Shown one piece after another: positions 44,396 through 56,219 of a DNA stretch of 64,000 bases (position 1 is its first letter; the number at the start of each line of letters is the position of its first letter). Under the pieces are notes generated by a model. That model searched no databases. It was not told the origin of the DNA and saw nothing but the letters and a program-made list of their open reading frames with translations. The DNA is from Acanthosepion lycidas (Eukaryota > Mollusca > Cephalopoda > Sepiida > Sepiidae): positions 25,179,760 through 25,243,759 of the forward strand of contig OZ010573.1 in assembly GCA_963932145.1 (NCBI GenBank), read 5' to 3'. The position numbers and the translations under genes were made by a program.

Positions 44396-44837
44396 ACACT
44401 CCAAACTTTAAAATCGATCGATTAACCATCTGAGATGCTTCGATACAATGTCGTCTCAAATGAGATTAAACATGTTTGTCTGGTTCAATGTAAGTAAAAC
44501 CTATGTTAGACTTCACCCGTCGTGTTATGAGAGCATGCCTTCCAAATCGGTATTCGAAATCCTTTTATCTTGCCTCAAACACTGACAAGTGGCTATAGTG
44601 GGGAGTATACAACGATCTTTCAACCTCTCACAATCTGTTTGTAGCTGATCAATTAGGCATTTTTTTCCTGTAATTAATATTTTTAATAGACTAGAATTCT
44701 CCTTTGCACAGGCGACGTTAGGTGGCAGTGTCTATAGAAAAATGTTTACGAAGCTTGGTTAAAAGCCGGGCTCGCGAAAGTAATAACTGGAAAACTAATC
44801 AATCATTTTTTACGGCTTGGGTAAACGAAGAGATTTC

Positions 44838-44990
44838 TGGAATGAGGAGTTCATTATTTACACTATTTATATTCGGACTATTTTTCTTCATCTTTATAAC
44901 AAACATTTCGACTGTTATGCCATCCGGCCTTCTTCAGGGTAACTTACAGGGAATTCTGAACTGGACTCTTATTGTTTAGGGTTTTACATT
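44838..44990 (-). repeat. Family E 3' fragment
   Basis: TTATTTACACTATTTATATT, then AACATTTCGACTGTTATGCC and GGCCTTCTTCAGGGT on plus: a reversed E core and tail. Confidence 0.7.
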
Positions 44991-45290
44991 TGTATGTGAC
45001 TTTTAATTATTGGAGAAATAAATTCGCTTAAAAACTGAGTTTTATTTGCTAAGCTTAGTTTAATAAAAACAAGTAACAAAACAAAATACAAAAAAAAAAA
45101 ATAACTGTTATGCATGGGCAGACTCTATTACGTCAATCTGAGATAGTCTTAGTTACCGATTAAAGAATTAATGTCTCGACTGTATTAAGAGATATGTAAA
45201 GTGTTTACAAATTGATTGTTCCGATTGAAGCATGGCGTTGACTTTCACAAGATTTAAAAGTAATCAATAAACGACTCAGGGGAAAAAGTA

Positions 45291-45370
45291 TTAGGTTGAT
45301 GCAAAAATAATGTCGGTTTTTGACGTATGTTTTAACGTCAAAAACCGACATTATTCTTGCACCAACCTAA
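45291..45370. mobile_element. Palindromic mariner MITE, 80 bp
   Basis: TTAGGTTGATGCAAAAATAA and complement, with TA on both sides (45289-45290, 45371-45372). Confidence 0.93.
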
Positions 45371-45374
45371 TATC

Positions 45375-46125
45375 ATTTAACGTTGAACATTGCAATTCGT
45401 TTCAGTATGTCCAACTTTAGTGACACAGTCATGATAAAATTCTCAAAATTATTATAAAAGTTTTATTTTTCTTTTTTTCCGCCAAATCGTCGTTTGTATA
45501 ATCCGTGAAATCACTATTAAGGTTTATTAGACAAGCGCATTAAAACTTATTCTACAGTCCGCAATCTGCGGTTTAATATTAGCGAAATATAAATTCCTTT
45601 GAATGTAATGTCTCCATAGTTCCCAGCGTCTCTCTTAAATTTTAAAGCTGTCTTCCCTTTCTGGATCGGTTTCATCTACATTGTGGAATCTAGAGGAAAT
45701 CGAAAAGTTTCTCTCTGAATTTATGGAATGAGGGGTTATTATTTACACTGTTTACATACAGACTATGGTCCTCGGCCTTTTTTCTTTATTAGCGGAAAGA
45801 AAAACGACAAAATCTTCAGCAACAGCTGTAGCAAAAAAGGAAAAGTTTCAGTGAGTGCAGACAAGCAGCACTCATCATCAGGCAGGTTAGGTTTAAGTTG
45901 TCCACAGAGTATTGTCTTGGTTTGATGAAAGCGTTGGGTCGGGAATCGTCACTGCGAGTTCAATCTCTGCGTCGGGTAGTGTGCACTTGGATTCATTCCA
46001 CTGCTCATACACCGTGTGGTTCTTTTTAGTACTGCTGAGTTATTGTCTGCCATATCTCTTCTAATCAAATGAAATTTGTCTTTATCCGCTATAGATTCAG
46101 AAACTAAAGGATGAATTTCAACGAT
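45375..46125. other. Mostly unique; E tail fragment and CTGATGA motif
   Basis: A short minus E tail lies at about 45733-45780. Minus-strand CTGATGATGAGTGC..GCACTCACTGAAAC (45845-45881) is a 7-bp hairpin inside a CTGATGA..GAAAC frame. No gene. Confidence 0.5.
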
Positions 46126-46128
46126 TTG

Positions 46129-46598
46129 TTTTGGTTTGTTTTGTTTTACGGCATATCAACCTCAATGACGTATTTAATGCCGACAAATATTTTTTTCCTT
46201 GGTAATGTTTTGTTTTGTCAAAAATCTACTTCTGGTAATATTTTCCTCAAAAATGTATGGCTGGTAATATTATTTAAAAAAATATATTACTGGTAATATT
46301 TTTCTTCAAAATTATATTGCTGGTAATAGTTTTTTTTTTCCTTCAAAACTTTACTTCTGGTAATAATAATTTTTTACAAAGTATTTCTGGTATTAAAACC
46401 TATTTCTACACTTTCATAATGCTTTTTACCTCAGTTTCGGGGTTAACTATTTGCCCATAGCTAGGACCCTAACAAGTGCTACCACCCCAGATCAGGCTGG
46501 ACAGAGGAACACCAGCAATTAAGAGGTTGTTTCATGCTCCTCAAAATCTGATCAGAGGCCTTGCTGTTGGACGTAATTTATCGTCTTACTCAGCGCGG
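46129..46598 (-). repeat. Family A SINE, minus, long
   Basis: The plus strand starts with the tail complement TTTTACGGCATATCAACCTC, then about six internal units (CTGGTAATATT-type), the body and the leader ending ATTTATCGTCTTACTCAG. Confidence 0.9.
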
Positions 46599-46599
46599 A

Positions 46600-47050
46600 A
46601 TTTCAACGAAAACTGGCTTGCCGATAGCTTGTGTAAAGATGACTTCGGTTTACCCTGAAGGTCATGAAAGGTTAAAAATCAAAAATAAGGTAAAATAAGC
46701 CACTTATGTTAAATATTTATTCCCACTTAAAATTAGAGGTAAATTAACTTTTGGTAATAAATTAATGCATGGTTACTTCCCTTATTCATTTTAAAAATCT
46801 ACGCAGATACAATGAAGTGTTTGTTTATTTCTTTTATTTAGACTAAATTAGTTCCCGGGCAATGTTGGGTGCCTTTCTTAGTTCTCAGTATTTCGAAAAT
46901 GCTTTTGTGTAATATTCCATTATGCAATGAAAACAGTTTTTGGAAGAAACTATACTGATAATACTTATAAATCTAATGTCTTCAGCAACCGTTTTTTACC
47001 AGTGCCCATATTGCAATTTGTTTATAATACCCAGAAATTCATACACAGAT
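46600..47050. other. No feature recognised
   Basis: Nothing supportable. Confidence 0.4.
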
Positions 47051-47054
47051 GACC

Positions 47055-47390
47055 TCAAGGACACATGCCACAGTGGATAAAGGTGTTAGTTAGATCCAGT
47101 GACAGGACCGAAAGAGTGTGAGTTCAATACCCGGTTGAGGCAGTGGAGAACTTTCAGAGGGAAAATTAACAGCTGATAACTGACATCCATTAAACATGGC
47201 GCGTGGATCTAGTCTACCTCAGTGAGCGAAATAAAGGGTCCAGTTCGACATTCCAACCACCTGAAGAAGGCCGGAGCGTACAATGGCCGAAACGTTGTAA
47301 TAAATATGACAAAAAAGATGAGGACAATAGTCAGAATAATGTAAATAATGTACATAATACCTCATCTCAAAAATATAGCAGAATCCCTGA
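47055..47390 (+). repeat. Family E SINE, single full-length copy
   Basis: tRNA-like head (CACAGTGGATAAAGGTGTTA, GTGAGTTCAATACCCGG), a middle with GGCAGTGGAGAACTTTCAGA and AGTGAGCGAAATAAAGG, then the core CCTGAAGAAGGCCGGAGCGT, ACAATGGCCGAAACGTTGTA, and the tail GTCAGAATAATGTAAATAAT ending CATCTCAAAAATATAGCA. Use this copy as the reference for the family. Confidence 0.9.
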
Positions 47391-47584
47391 ACACCTTCTG
47401 AAATAATGACTTTAGTAACTCTTTTTCGTTTAATTTTACATTTTTTTTTATTTCTTTAAGTAACGTTAGCATCACAATTTAAACTTAGCCAAATTTGAAT
47501 ATAGCTGCTTATAAAAAAATCGTTAAATTTGCATTGGTTAATTATGGCGATTTATAAAGTTTAGCATTAAAAAAAGCTTCTTTT

Positions 47585-47586
47585 TT

Positions 47587-47620
<34 letters not shown>
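47585..47620. repeat. Poly(T) run
   Basis: About 30 consecutive T. Confidence 0.95.
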
Positions 47621-47621
<1 letters not shown>

Positions 47622-47671
47622 GCATTAATTTTTTATTTTAGGTTTATTTGTGTCGTATCACAAGTCTTATA

Positions 47672-47772
47672 TTAGGTTGGTGCAAAATAATGACGTAATA
47701 ATGTCGTTTTTTGACGTTAAAATATACGTCAAAAAATGACATTATTACGTCATTATTTTTGCACCAACCTAA
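47672..47772. mobile_element. Palindromic mariner MITE, 101 bp
   Basis: TTAGGTTGGTGCAAAATAAT and complement, TA duplications on both sides. Closest relative is the 35009-35109 copy. Confidence 0.95.
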
Positions 47773-47984
47773 TATATAGATGTACAAATCGTCAATTTCT
47801 ACGCTGTAGGTTCCCTCCCTCCACACACGTACACACGTGTGTGTGGGTGTGTGCTCGCAAACTTAATGTATGTGAATTAATATATTGTGAATTTGCATGT
47901 TCATGCACGAAATCTCTGAATTATCGCCTCCTCCTTTTTGAGGGTTGGACAGGCCCTATTAAGATCAGTTATGTTTAGTTTACT

Positions 47985-48300
47985 TTGTATTCATGTTTAG
48001 TTTGTTTTGGGGATTATTCCCTCCCTTCTCATTTTTCATTATTAGATTTTTATATATAATAATTTGTTATCATTAAATTTTTATGGCATGGGGCGCATTT
48101 TATAGGTTATAGGTATTATGGTGTGTGGAGGATTGATTGGTGACGGACGTGTTTTTATTGTGAATGTGAAAATTGTAATGAGTGAATGTGCCGTGAATCG
48201 AATTAGCTAGGTATAAGATAGTATGGACCAACCTCAACCCCTCCCCATTTTAGCCTTGTGCCTTAATTGGTTTTAATATACGATAAATCTCAGTCTGGAG
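47985..48300 (+). repeat. Family H repeat, copy 2 (probable LINE 3' end)
   Basis: Co-linear with 39285-39605: AATCGAATTAGCTAGGTATA, then CCCATTTTAGCCTTGTGCCT and an A-rich end. Confidence 0.7.
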
Positions 48301-48301
48301 C

Positions 48302-48810
48302 TTGAGTGACAAAGTCTCACCTAACACCCGTTTTCTGATTTCTTCAGATTTCTTCTTTAATAACGTTATGGTACGGTTACAAGAGGTACCAAAATTACGG
48401 ACATATCCTTAACCTTTATATTTTGGAGTTCTTATCGCTCTCTGGTGAAGTCCTATTATTTTATTTTTAACCCGTAAAAATATTTTGCTCATTTGTCATA
48501 TTATCTTTAAACCCGTTTTAGCTGAGAGAATTCGAGGGAAGTCAAAAGAAAAATATAACTTGAAACTTTTGCGTCTTCATAATACTGTTAAAATTCCAAG
48601 AGGATTATTTTAAAACATTTTCTTGGGTAAAATTAAATTAATCTCCTATGGTTAAATCAATCCCCCCATGATTCTTTCATTCGGACTCCTTGTTGAAATT
48701 GCTCGGTTAGCTTGATTTATTTCTGAAAACAATCCAGAACTTGTACTGGGAGGAAACCGCCTGCACACGGATATAAAAGGAATTCAATAAATACATCCTT
48801 TTTGTGTATC
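48302..48810. other. No feature recognised
   Basis: Nothing supportable. Confidence 0.4.
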
Positions 48811-48827
48811 CTATCATTACATTTATT

Positions 48828-49367
48828 CCCTTCCTGGGTATGATGATAAACTACGTCTGCGTCCAGGGTAAGATAAGACGATAAACTACGTCCAACAGCA
48901 GGGCCTCTGATCAGGAGGCTTTGGAGAACCACGTGGAACCACCTCTTAATTGCTGGTGTTCCCAGGTCTACCCTGGCCCGAGGTGGTGGCACCTGTTGGG
49001 GGTCCTGACTGTGGGCAGGTAGTTGGCTCCGAAACTGAGGTAAAGAGCATTGTGAAAGTGTAGAAATGGGTTTTAATACCAGAAATACTTTGTGAAAAGT
49101 TATTACCAGAAATAAATGTTTGAAGGAAAAAACAAACAAACAAACAAAAAAACAAAGAAAAAACTCTATTACCAGTAATACATTTTTGAAGAAGCATATT
49201 ACCAGCAATAGATTTTTTTAAAACAATATTACCAGCTATAGATTTTTTTGGGGAAAAATATTGACAGAAATAGATTTTTGACAAAACAGAAATATTTCCA
49301 GAAAAAAAAATGTTGTCGGCATTAAATGACTCATTGAGGTTGATATACCGTAAAACAAAAACAAAAA
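48828..49367 (+). repeat. Family A SINE, longest, with imperfect 15-bp target duplication
   Basis: Flanks ATCATTACATTTATT (48813-48827) and ATCATTAAACTTATT (49368-49382). Leader duplicated, about seven internal units (49077-49315), one of them enlarged by an AAAC-rich insert, tail CATTAAATGACTCATTGAGG. Confidence 0.92.
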
Positions 49368-49404
49368 ATCATTAAACTTATTCAGCCTTTGCAGTGTGTC
49401 AATC

Positions 49405-50190
49405 CTGAGAGAATGACATACTAGGATTCATTATTGGCCACACAAACTTAATATTTGAAAGAGTTGATGTCTCTGCTGATAGAAGACACAGAAAGGAAAC
49501 CACAGGACACATACAGGAAGCAGTAAAGGAAAGCGAGAAGAAAGGACTAAGCCTCAATTGCAAGAAGACAGGATGTATAGTTTTAAACAAAAAGGAACTG
49601 TCCAAGATACGGACTACAGATTGGAAACCCCCAAAAGTGAAGCAATTATCACAAAATTTAAATATCTAGGAAAAGTTTCAAAAGAGAACAAAATGTGATA
49701 CCTAAATCCGAAGAAACGTTGCAGTAGCGAATGGTATGTTCGAAAAGCAAATAAATCTGTACTGAACTATTATCTAATATCAGTCCTTTTATATGGCAGT
49801 GAATACGGGGGAGGAATACAATTTTCTCACAGATGAAGAAACTTGATGCAACAGAAATGTGGTTCTACAGAAGGATGTTGAGGATACCATAGACTGAACA
49901 TGTGAGCAACGAATAATTTCTAGGGGACCGTAATCAAAAACGACACTTATACTTCGAAAGAAAGACAGTTGAAATATCTTGACATATAATGAGGAAAGAA
50001 GATTTAGAAAATTGGACACTCACAAGAAATACTGAAGTGAAGACGGAAAGTAACGCATAACGTACCTAATGAGATTGTGTAAATGGTTGGTAGATCAGGG
50101 TTTAGAAGAGACAAGATTAAGGGCTACAAAGGACAGGAAGTTGTGGAGAACAATGATAGCTAACGTCTTGATGGAATACAACATGTAAAA
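49405..50190 (+). mobile_element. RTE-like LINE reverse transcriptase C-terminal region and 3' end
   Basis: Successive frames read ESEKKGLSLNCKKTGC, then KFKYLGKVSKEN, VANGMFEKQI, SVLLYGSEYG, MKKLDATEMWFYRRMLRIP, TEHVSNE, then HIMRKEDLENWTLTRNTEV and KDRKLWRTMIANVLME. This is the known order of a LINE C-terminus: the end of the palm, thumb, then the RR..LRIxWTxHVSN motif and the HIMRK block. At least four frame changes and several stops make it inactive. It is the best source in the window for that C-terminal motif. Confidence 0.85.
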
Positions 50191-50194
50191 GATT

Positions 50195-50860
50195 CGAACT
50201 AATGTTGTTACTATAGCAACCAAAATGAGCATGATGGTCTGCGTAGTTATGCATATGAGAATTTTTCATCTAAAAAATTCCCGACATAACTATCGTGATT
50301 CTCTAGCCTAATTATGAAACAAAGTTGACGTATTCTTAATGAAAGCAGTCTCGTCGAAAGCAAAATATCTTATTTCTAGAAGCCTCTGTTCTAGTGACAA
50401 TGCACTTGCCGGAAGGAGGCACGTCGAACTCTCTTAACCTGTATAGTAAAACAATTGGGCGGTGACCTCGTAAGACGAGGACGCACGCGCCGTAACGTAT
50501 CGTTATACCACCGCAAATCTCAGAGTAAAGTCTCGTCTCCAGCCGAGAATATCACGTCTCGGATATTCGTCTTAATTATGCGTCGAGGAGACCTTTCAAA
50601 CGTGTTTATGTGAATTTCTCACTTCTTTCATTATTTGGAGAAAAAAAAAGAAAAAAAAAAAAAAGATCGTGTCATTGTGTTTACGTTAATCTTGAAAAAT
50701 ATCTTATTTAACGACAAAAAATAACTCTATTCAGTTTAGCACATAAGATCAGTCCTGAAAGTATCTCCTTTTCAGTGCCCTTCCCACATTCGTGTGTTGT
50801 GGCTGTAGTAAGTTTTTACGGGATGGAATTGTCAGCTTCACGCATAACCGGTTTTAAATT
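50195..50860. other. Unique stretch with CpG-richer core (50390-50600)
   Basis: The 50390-50600 part holds many CG dinucleotides (GTAAGACGAGGACGCACGCG) in an otherwise CpG-poor window. No frame or known RNA recognised. A poly(A) run is at 50641-50665. Confidence 0.45.
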
Positions 50861-50864
50861 CAGT

Positions 50865-51045
50865 TGTCATTCTAACTAGTTGCCAATCAAGGCTAGAAAT
50901 TTCAGTCATCTTTGCTATTTAACCGATAGCTGGTTGGAGCGTGCTTTTTTTTTTTTTTTTTTTTTTTTTCAAAGGTATTTTTGTGAAAGTGAACGCAACG
51001 AACTCTGCCGCAATTTTAACTCTGAATACCAATTCTACTTTTTGA
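50865..51045 (-). repeat. Family C SINE, interrupted by poly(T)
   Basis: AACTAGTTGCCAATCAAGGC, TTTGCTATTTAACCGATAGC, then a T-run (50945-50970) and GTGAAAGTGAACGCAACGAA, in family C order. Confidence 0.6.
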
Positions 51046-51049
51046 ACCG

Positions 51050-52535
51050 CTATTGCTAAGGCAGACATACATACCAGCTATTTAATATTAACGAAGTAAA
51101 AACCGTCTGTAGCATTGCCACCTTTCAAACTGCTGTCCTTGGGATCTCACAAACTTATCCTAGCGTCACTTTTCATCTTGGAAAGTCCTCTTTCGGGATT
51201 ACGATCAACAGCATCGTTATGTTTTCTTGAATCTCCTCTACTTACTTTTAACCGTGTTTATTTATTTATTTATTTTGAAAAGCCGGGAATAGTAAGTAAC
51301 AGTCTCTCCCTGTAGAGAGGGGCTGATATAATTGCATCTTCTGATGTTGCAAAGAAAAAAAAATTCACATGGCATGAATAGTTTACTCGCTCGGTAATGC
51401 AGTGGTTTCACTGTCGACCAAGTGACCACTTAAGCTTCCCTTCACACATGCGCAGTAAGTTCGATGAAGGCAAAGCGAATGTTTCCGTTGTGCCGTTTGT
51501 GTTCCCTTGGCGTCAGAATGAGGATTGCCCTCCGTTGTGTTCTGTTCGTGTGTGAGTGTTTTCGGGTGCACTTCGCTGTGTCGTTTGCTATATTTCGTTA
51601 TTAGGAAATAATTAATCGTGAACAGTCTTTGTACTTTCTCTTACTCTTGAAACTATTATTGTCATCATCATCATCAATACTACTACTACTTATTCCCCTT
51701 TCTTCGCTGCCCAGTCACCATCAGCATTTACGTGGAAATCTGTTTAAAATAAAGCATTGCTTCATAAATTTTGCCTAGGTTCGAATAGTTAATTATCGAT
51801 TTCGGTTCTGTTCCGTCTAAGTAAATTAATGAATATCCTTTTTGATGTAGCCTTTATTTATTTTTTATTTTTTAGTCTTTAATGAAATCTTTGTTCCCAG
51901 TAGCCATTCCTTCGTTTCTCACTGTAGTTCACCGTTTTAAGTAATTTCCACTAACTTGTAAAATACATATAGTAATTAATAATAAGAACAACAACAATAA
52001 TAATAATAATAAAGCCAGTAGATTCTCTAGTGATGTTCAGCTTCTTTTTCTGCACGCATCCAACAGTGTTCTGCGTGCGGGGAAATTTTTCAATTTACAG
52101 GAACTGGTTCTATTAATTGTGGGAAAATGTGTTCGTTAAACATTTTCCTGTCGTTGTAATGAAATGGTTAAAAAAACAACCATTTATTTAAGGAACAAGT
52201 TCGAACGATTTTGAAATGTAAATGCATTTCATTAAACGTATGAACAGGGAGAATAAGAAATGCAAACCTATTTACTATTTTGTGTATCGTCGCTGGGGAA
52301 AGAAAAAAAATATAAAGAAACAATAAACGTTAACTTCGTAAGAAATGCATGCAGGATTTTCGGCCTACGGTCTTTTCTTTTTTTTTTTTTATAAGTGTTT
52401 ATATTTGTAAATAGCTATGTTTTTGAAAGTTTGCATTCATACAGACGTTTAATACAAGGTGCAGTTAATTTGAACAGATTTATCAGACATATCTTTCCTA
52501 ATTTTTGTCAAATTGACCTACGTTTTGCACAGTCA
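51050..52535. other. No feature recognised
   Basis: Long AT-rich stretch with short (CAT)n, (CTA)n and (AAT)n runs near 51660-51690 and 51990-52012. No gene. Confidence 0.4.
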
Positions 52536-52539
52536 CAAG

Positions 52540-52760
52540 CCTCTCGCTAATTCCATGGAAATTGTTCAGACGAAATTCATTCCACAATTAGACCAGTTCT
52601 AACCTTCACGGCTAAAACTCGCCATGCTACGCACATTGTAGCAACCCCGCCTCATTTCCTTCGTATTTCTTAGTATTTATTTTGGAACCGACTCCCAAGA
52701 TAGTACTCCCCGATCGCTACAATCTTATCCAGTTCAAGTTGTATCTCCTCGCGCTCGAAA
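52540..52760 (+). mobile_element. CR1/Jockey-like LINE fragment
   Basis: GACCAGTTCTAACCTTCACG and AAAACTCGCCATGCTACGCA correspond to the PPxLTFTSRTRHATHI region of the 24.2 and 58.5 kb copies. Frame broken. Confidence 0.6.
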
Positions 52761-52795
52761 GAAATAAGAGTGATTTGACTCCGAGTCATCCTGGG

Positions 52796-53192
52796 TATGA
52801 TGATAAACTACATCCACATCCTGGGTAAAACGATAAACTACGTCCAACAACAAGGCCTCTGATCAGGAGGTTTTGGGGAGCGTGAGGCCACCTCTTAATT
52901 GGTGGTGTTCCCAGTTCCACCCTGACCCGGGGTGGCAGCACCTGTTAGGGTCTCCGCTATGCGGAAATAGTTAAAACGCTATGAAAGTGTAAAAACAGGC
53001 TTCAATATCAGTAATACATTTTTGAAGAAAATAATTATTACCAGTAAAATACATTATTGACAGCAGTACATTTTTTAAGGAAAAAATATTACCAGCAATA
53101 CAGTTTGGGAAAAAAATATTACCAGCAATAAACATTTTTGTCGGCAGGAAATAATCCATTGAGGTTGATATGCCATAAAGCAAAACAAACCA
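52796..53192 (+). repeat. Family A SINE
   Basis: Duplicated leader (GGTATGATGATAAACTACAT, GGTAAAACGATAAACTACGT), body lacking the usual CCCCGAACTGGGG part, about four internal units, tail AATAATCCATTGAGGTTGAT. Confidence 0.88.
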
Positions 53193-53349
53193 AATCCACC
53201 CCGGGGAACTGGCATGGCGTGTCCGAGAAATAAAAAAAAATGTAATCTATTTTTAAAAATTTCCATTGAAAGAAAATAACTTGTTCAATCATAAATAATT
53301 TCCGTTTTGCTGTATCAGATATAATGACGAATATTTCACTCTAACAGGT

Positions 53350-53740
53350 CATGGAAAATGGGTTACAAGCAACAATGTTCCTTTCAAAATGCAGTGGATT
53401 GACCAGGATAAATCTCCACAATTGATCACAAAAGACTAGATCCCTAGAAGAAATTTAATGCTGTACATGTGGTGAGATCGTCAGGATATTTATTAATTTA
53501 GAGATCTTAAAATGCAATAAAATAATAAATGCACATGCAGCTGCAACGTGACCAGAAAAGTCTGGCTGAAAAACACTCGGCGTTTGACAATAGGAAAAAT
53601 GTTATTCTCCATAACAACGCAAGACCGCATAGAACAAAGGCCACCCAGGAAAAGGTTTGGATCTCGGGTGGTCTGTTCTAAACTCGTCCCCCAAATTCAT
53701 CTAACCTTACATCAACCGTGAGGCGGTTGGTAGATATCCT
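53350..53740 (+). mobile_element. Mariner transposase fragment, copy 1
   Basis: The catalytic-domain region translates as KSLAEKHSAFDNRKNVILHN, then NARPHRTKATQEK and a TRPPNSSNLTSTV-like end, equivalent to the mariner motifs LxxxRxALVNRKxVILHxDNARPH and PPYSPDLAPSD. The aspartate of the HDN motif is N here. Only the middle to C-terminal part is present and frames shift. Confidence 0.8.
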
Positions 53741-53904
53741 GCAGTTGGAAATCCATTGTAGTATCCACTTGACTCACTTCTAACACTTGACTACTTCTAT
53801 GCGCCGCTGGCGAATCGTATGTGTTGTTCTTGTCCTAAGTATTATCGTTCATTACCAACATTTGTTTGATTATTCTATTCAGTAACCTTCCCTAGGTTAA
53901 AACA

Positions 53905-54200
53905 ATATAACTGGTCATGGAAAATGGGTTACATGCAACAATGTTCCTTTCAAAATGCAGTAGATTGACAAGAATAAATCTTCACAGCTGATCACAAAAG
54001 ATAAGGCCCATGGAAGAACGCTAATGATGTAAATGTGGTGGGATCGTCAGGATATTTAATGATTTAGAGGTCATAAAACGCAATGAAACAATAAACGCAC
54101 ACTTATTCGTCAGGCAGCTACAACGTGTCCACAAAAGTCTGATTGAAAAGTTCCCCGCGTTCGTCAATAGGAAAAATGCTCTACCTGACAACACAAGTCT
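53905..54200 (+). mobile_element. Mariner transposase fragment, copy 2
   Basis: Starts with the same TCATGGAAAATGGGTTACA sequence as copy 1 and reads WWDRQD-like, then RNETINAHLFVRQLQRVHKS, IEKFPAFVNRKNAL and PDNTSLHTAI. The DN of HDNARPH is kept, the rest is degraded. It lacks the far C-terminus. Confidence 0.78.
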
Positions 54201-54204
54201 GCAT

Positions 54205-54500
54205 ACAGCTATAATAGCATCGGAACTTTTCTTTTGTTGAACTCTGATGTTCTTTTCTATATCCCCCGACATATTCACATTACTTTGGACCAAACGATTA
54301 TTACTTTTATTTCATTTTTCGATCGATGTAAAACGCTTTGAAGGGGAATACTTTCTCTAATGGAAACCAGATAGATTAAAGAATTCATCGAAAGCTTCTT
54401 CATGTCAAAATCTGCAGAACTGTCCTCAAAATGAATCGAAGACCTGTCTGATAAGCAGCGACAAGTCATTACAAATAATAGTGATCCTATAACTGAACAA
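54205..54500. other. No feature recognised
   Basis: Nothing supportable. Confidence 0.35.
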
Positions 54501-54504
54501 AATA

Positions 54505-54845
54505 TATCTGTCTATATTTCTGAGATGAGGCATTGTAACTATTTATACTATTTACATCGTTCGGACTGTTATTGCCGTATTTAAGTTTCGGCCATTGTAC
54601 GCTCCGACCTTCTTCAGGTGATATACGATAGAATTTACAACCGAATCCTTTTAGTCCACCGGGGCAAAATGCTTTACTTCCACGTGTCATGCATTTTTTG
54701 GATATCTGTTTCAGTTAATTCCCTTTAGTAACTCTCCAAGTTGTTGTTCCTTCTGCTGTGGCCAAGTATCGAACTCACAACTCTAGGTCAAGTCCTTTTC
54801 TGGAGTATTCAACCAACGTTTTTATCCACTGTCTCTACTTTTTAG
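54505..54845 (-). repeat. Family E SINE, minus, near full length
   Basis: The minus strand has the tRNA-like head (GTGGATAAAAACGTTGGTTG, TTGTGAGTTCGATACTTGGC), the body, the core CCTGAAGAAGGTCGGAGCGT, GGCCGAAACTTAAAT, and the tail ending TCTCAGAAATATAGACAG. Confidence 0.88.
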
Positions 54846-54849
54846 CCAT

Positions 54850-55465
54850 GTCTTTCGGAAAAAAAACAACTTTTTTTTTTTTTTTATAGAATTGATAAAT
54901 GAGGATTATTTCTAATTCAACATAAAGCTTTAAGTTTTTGACTAGATTTTCTGAGATTATTTTTGGAAAGTTACAGCGATAAAAACGGACATAATAATAA
55001 AAAATGACAAAACACAAGTACTCTAGTTGGTCCCTAAAACAACACGAATGAAAAGGAAAATATAACGAACGAGGTAACCGTTTACCGCGCCTCATTCACC
55101 CGAGCTCGATCGATGTAAATACTGTGCATATCAATTAAAAAGAACATGACGAAATAAAATACATCCATCTCAATCCATTAAGACAAGTATGTCTTTCAAA
55201 AGCACATCACGTTAAGGCCACACAAGTCCTGTTTATAGAGGGACGATCAATTTGATTTAATAATAATTTCTAGGACATTTAGGTTGTAACTAGAATGCAA
55301 TCTGAACAAGACCGAGAGACGCTGCCACATTTTTCCGCACGGGCGTCCCCTGTTTTTTAAAAGGTTCTCTGTGATTTCAGACACGGATCTGTTGTCATGA
55401 CTACTATGAAGTGCAGATGACGTAATTAAATCTACGAAAAAGTTCAAATTTCAATTGAAGTTGTT
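54850..55465. other. No feature recognised
   Basis: Nothing supportable. Confidence 0.4.
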
Positions 55466-55469
55466 GCAT

Positions 55470-55625
55470 TCATTTCGCGCTAATACTCTCGGGAAAGGTA
55501 TGAATCCATCTTCTCCCCCATCCCTAAATATGTAAATACTAGAACAGACAAGTTTTCCTAGCCTTAGTAGGGCAGTCAGTTCAGGAGGACGATAGCTGCT
55601 TTGAATTCAAGACCGTAGAGGGAGC
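55470..55625 (+). repeat. Family C SINE fragment
   Basis: GCGCTAATACTCTCGGGAAA, GGTATGAATCCATCTTCTCC and GAATTCAAGACCGTAGAGG follow the family C order on plus. The tRNA head is missing. Confidence 0.55.
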
Positions 55626-55629
55626 AACG

Positions 55630-56215
55630 AACAGCATAAAATGATGGTAAAATATTTTAGGTCAGACATTTGAAAACTGGGCGTGGAATCCTGAATTATA
55701 TATTTTTTTTCCTTTTAACGCAAACAATAGTTTTTGTTGAAAATGACATACGTTGTTGTGAGGAATGCTGAACTAATCGAAAAATCAGACAGCGATAAAA
55801 ACGTCTAAGGCTTAGACTCTAAGCCGTGTTTTCATAGAGAAGTTCAAATACTGTTGATGCTCAGATACAAACTCTCCCCTCCTCTGTCCGTCCGCCTGTC
55901 TGCCGGTAAAATTGTCTAAGCTGTGTCTTTGTATAAAGGTTCAAATACAGTTGACGCTCAAATGCGATGTCTGTCTATTTATCTCCGTTTATCTTTAATT
56001 TTTAAGGTTTGGTTAAATCTCTCATGTGTTCGCGTCATGGTGGGAACTCACCGCATGAAGAATAATTTTCTCACCAGTCATTTTTTTTTTTTTTAATTTA
56101 TTTTAGAATTCGATTTTTCTTCAGGATTTCGTTGATTTTGATTCTCTACAGATGCTACTGTTTTTTATCGGTGAGTTGCTATGACTTCTTGAGGAAAGAT
56201 ATAAGAGTAGTTTCC
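55630..56215. other. No gene; a diverged direct duplication
   Basis: AGAAGTTCAAATACTGTTGA (55840) and AAAGGTTCAAATACAGTTGA (55936) begin two related segments of about 95 bp. No other feature. Confidence 0.45.
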
Positions 56216-56219
56216 CGTT

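Noticed and set aside
44722-44979. 85-codon frame with a hydrophobic segment
   Set aside because: The hydrophobic part is the reversed family E tail, which is non-coding elsewhere.
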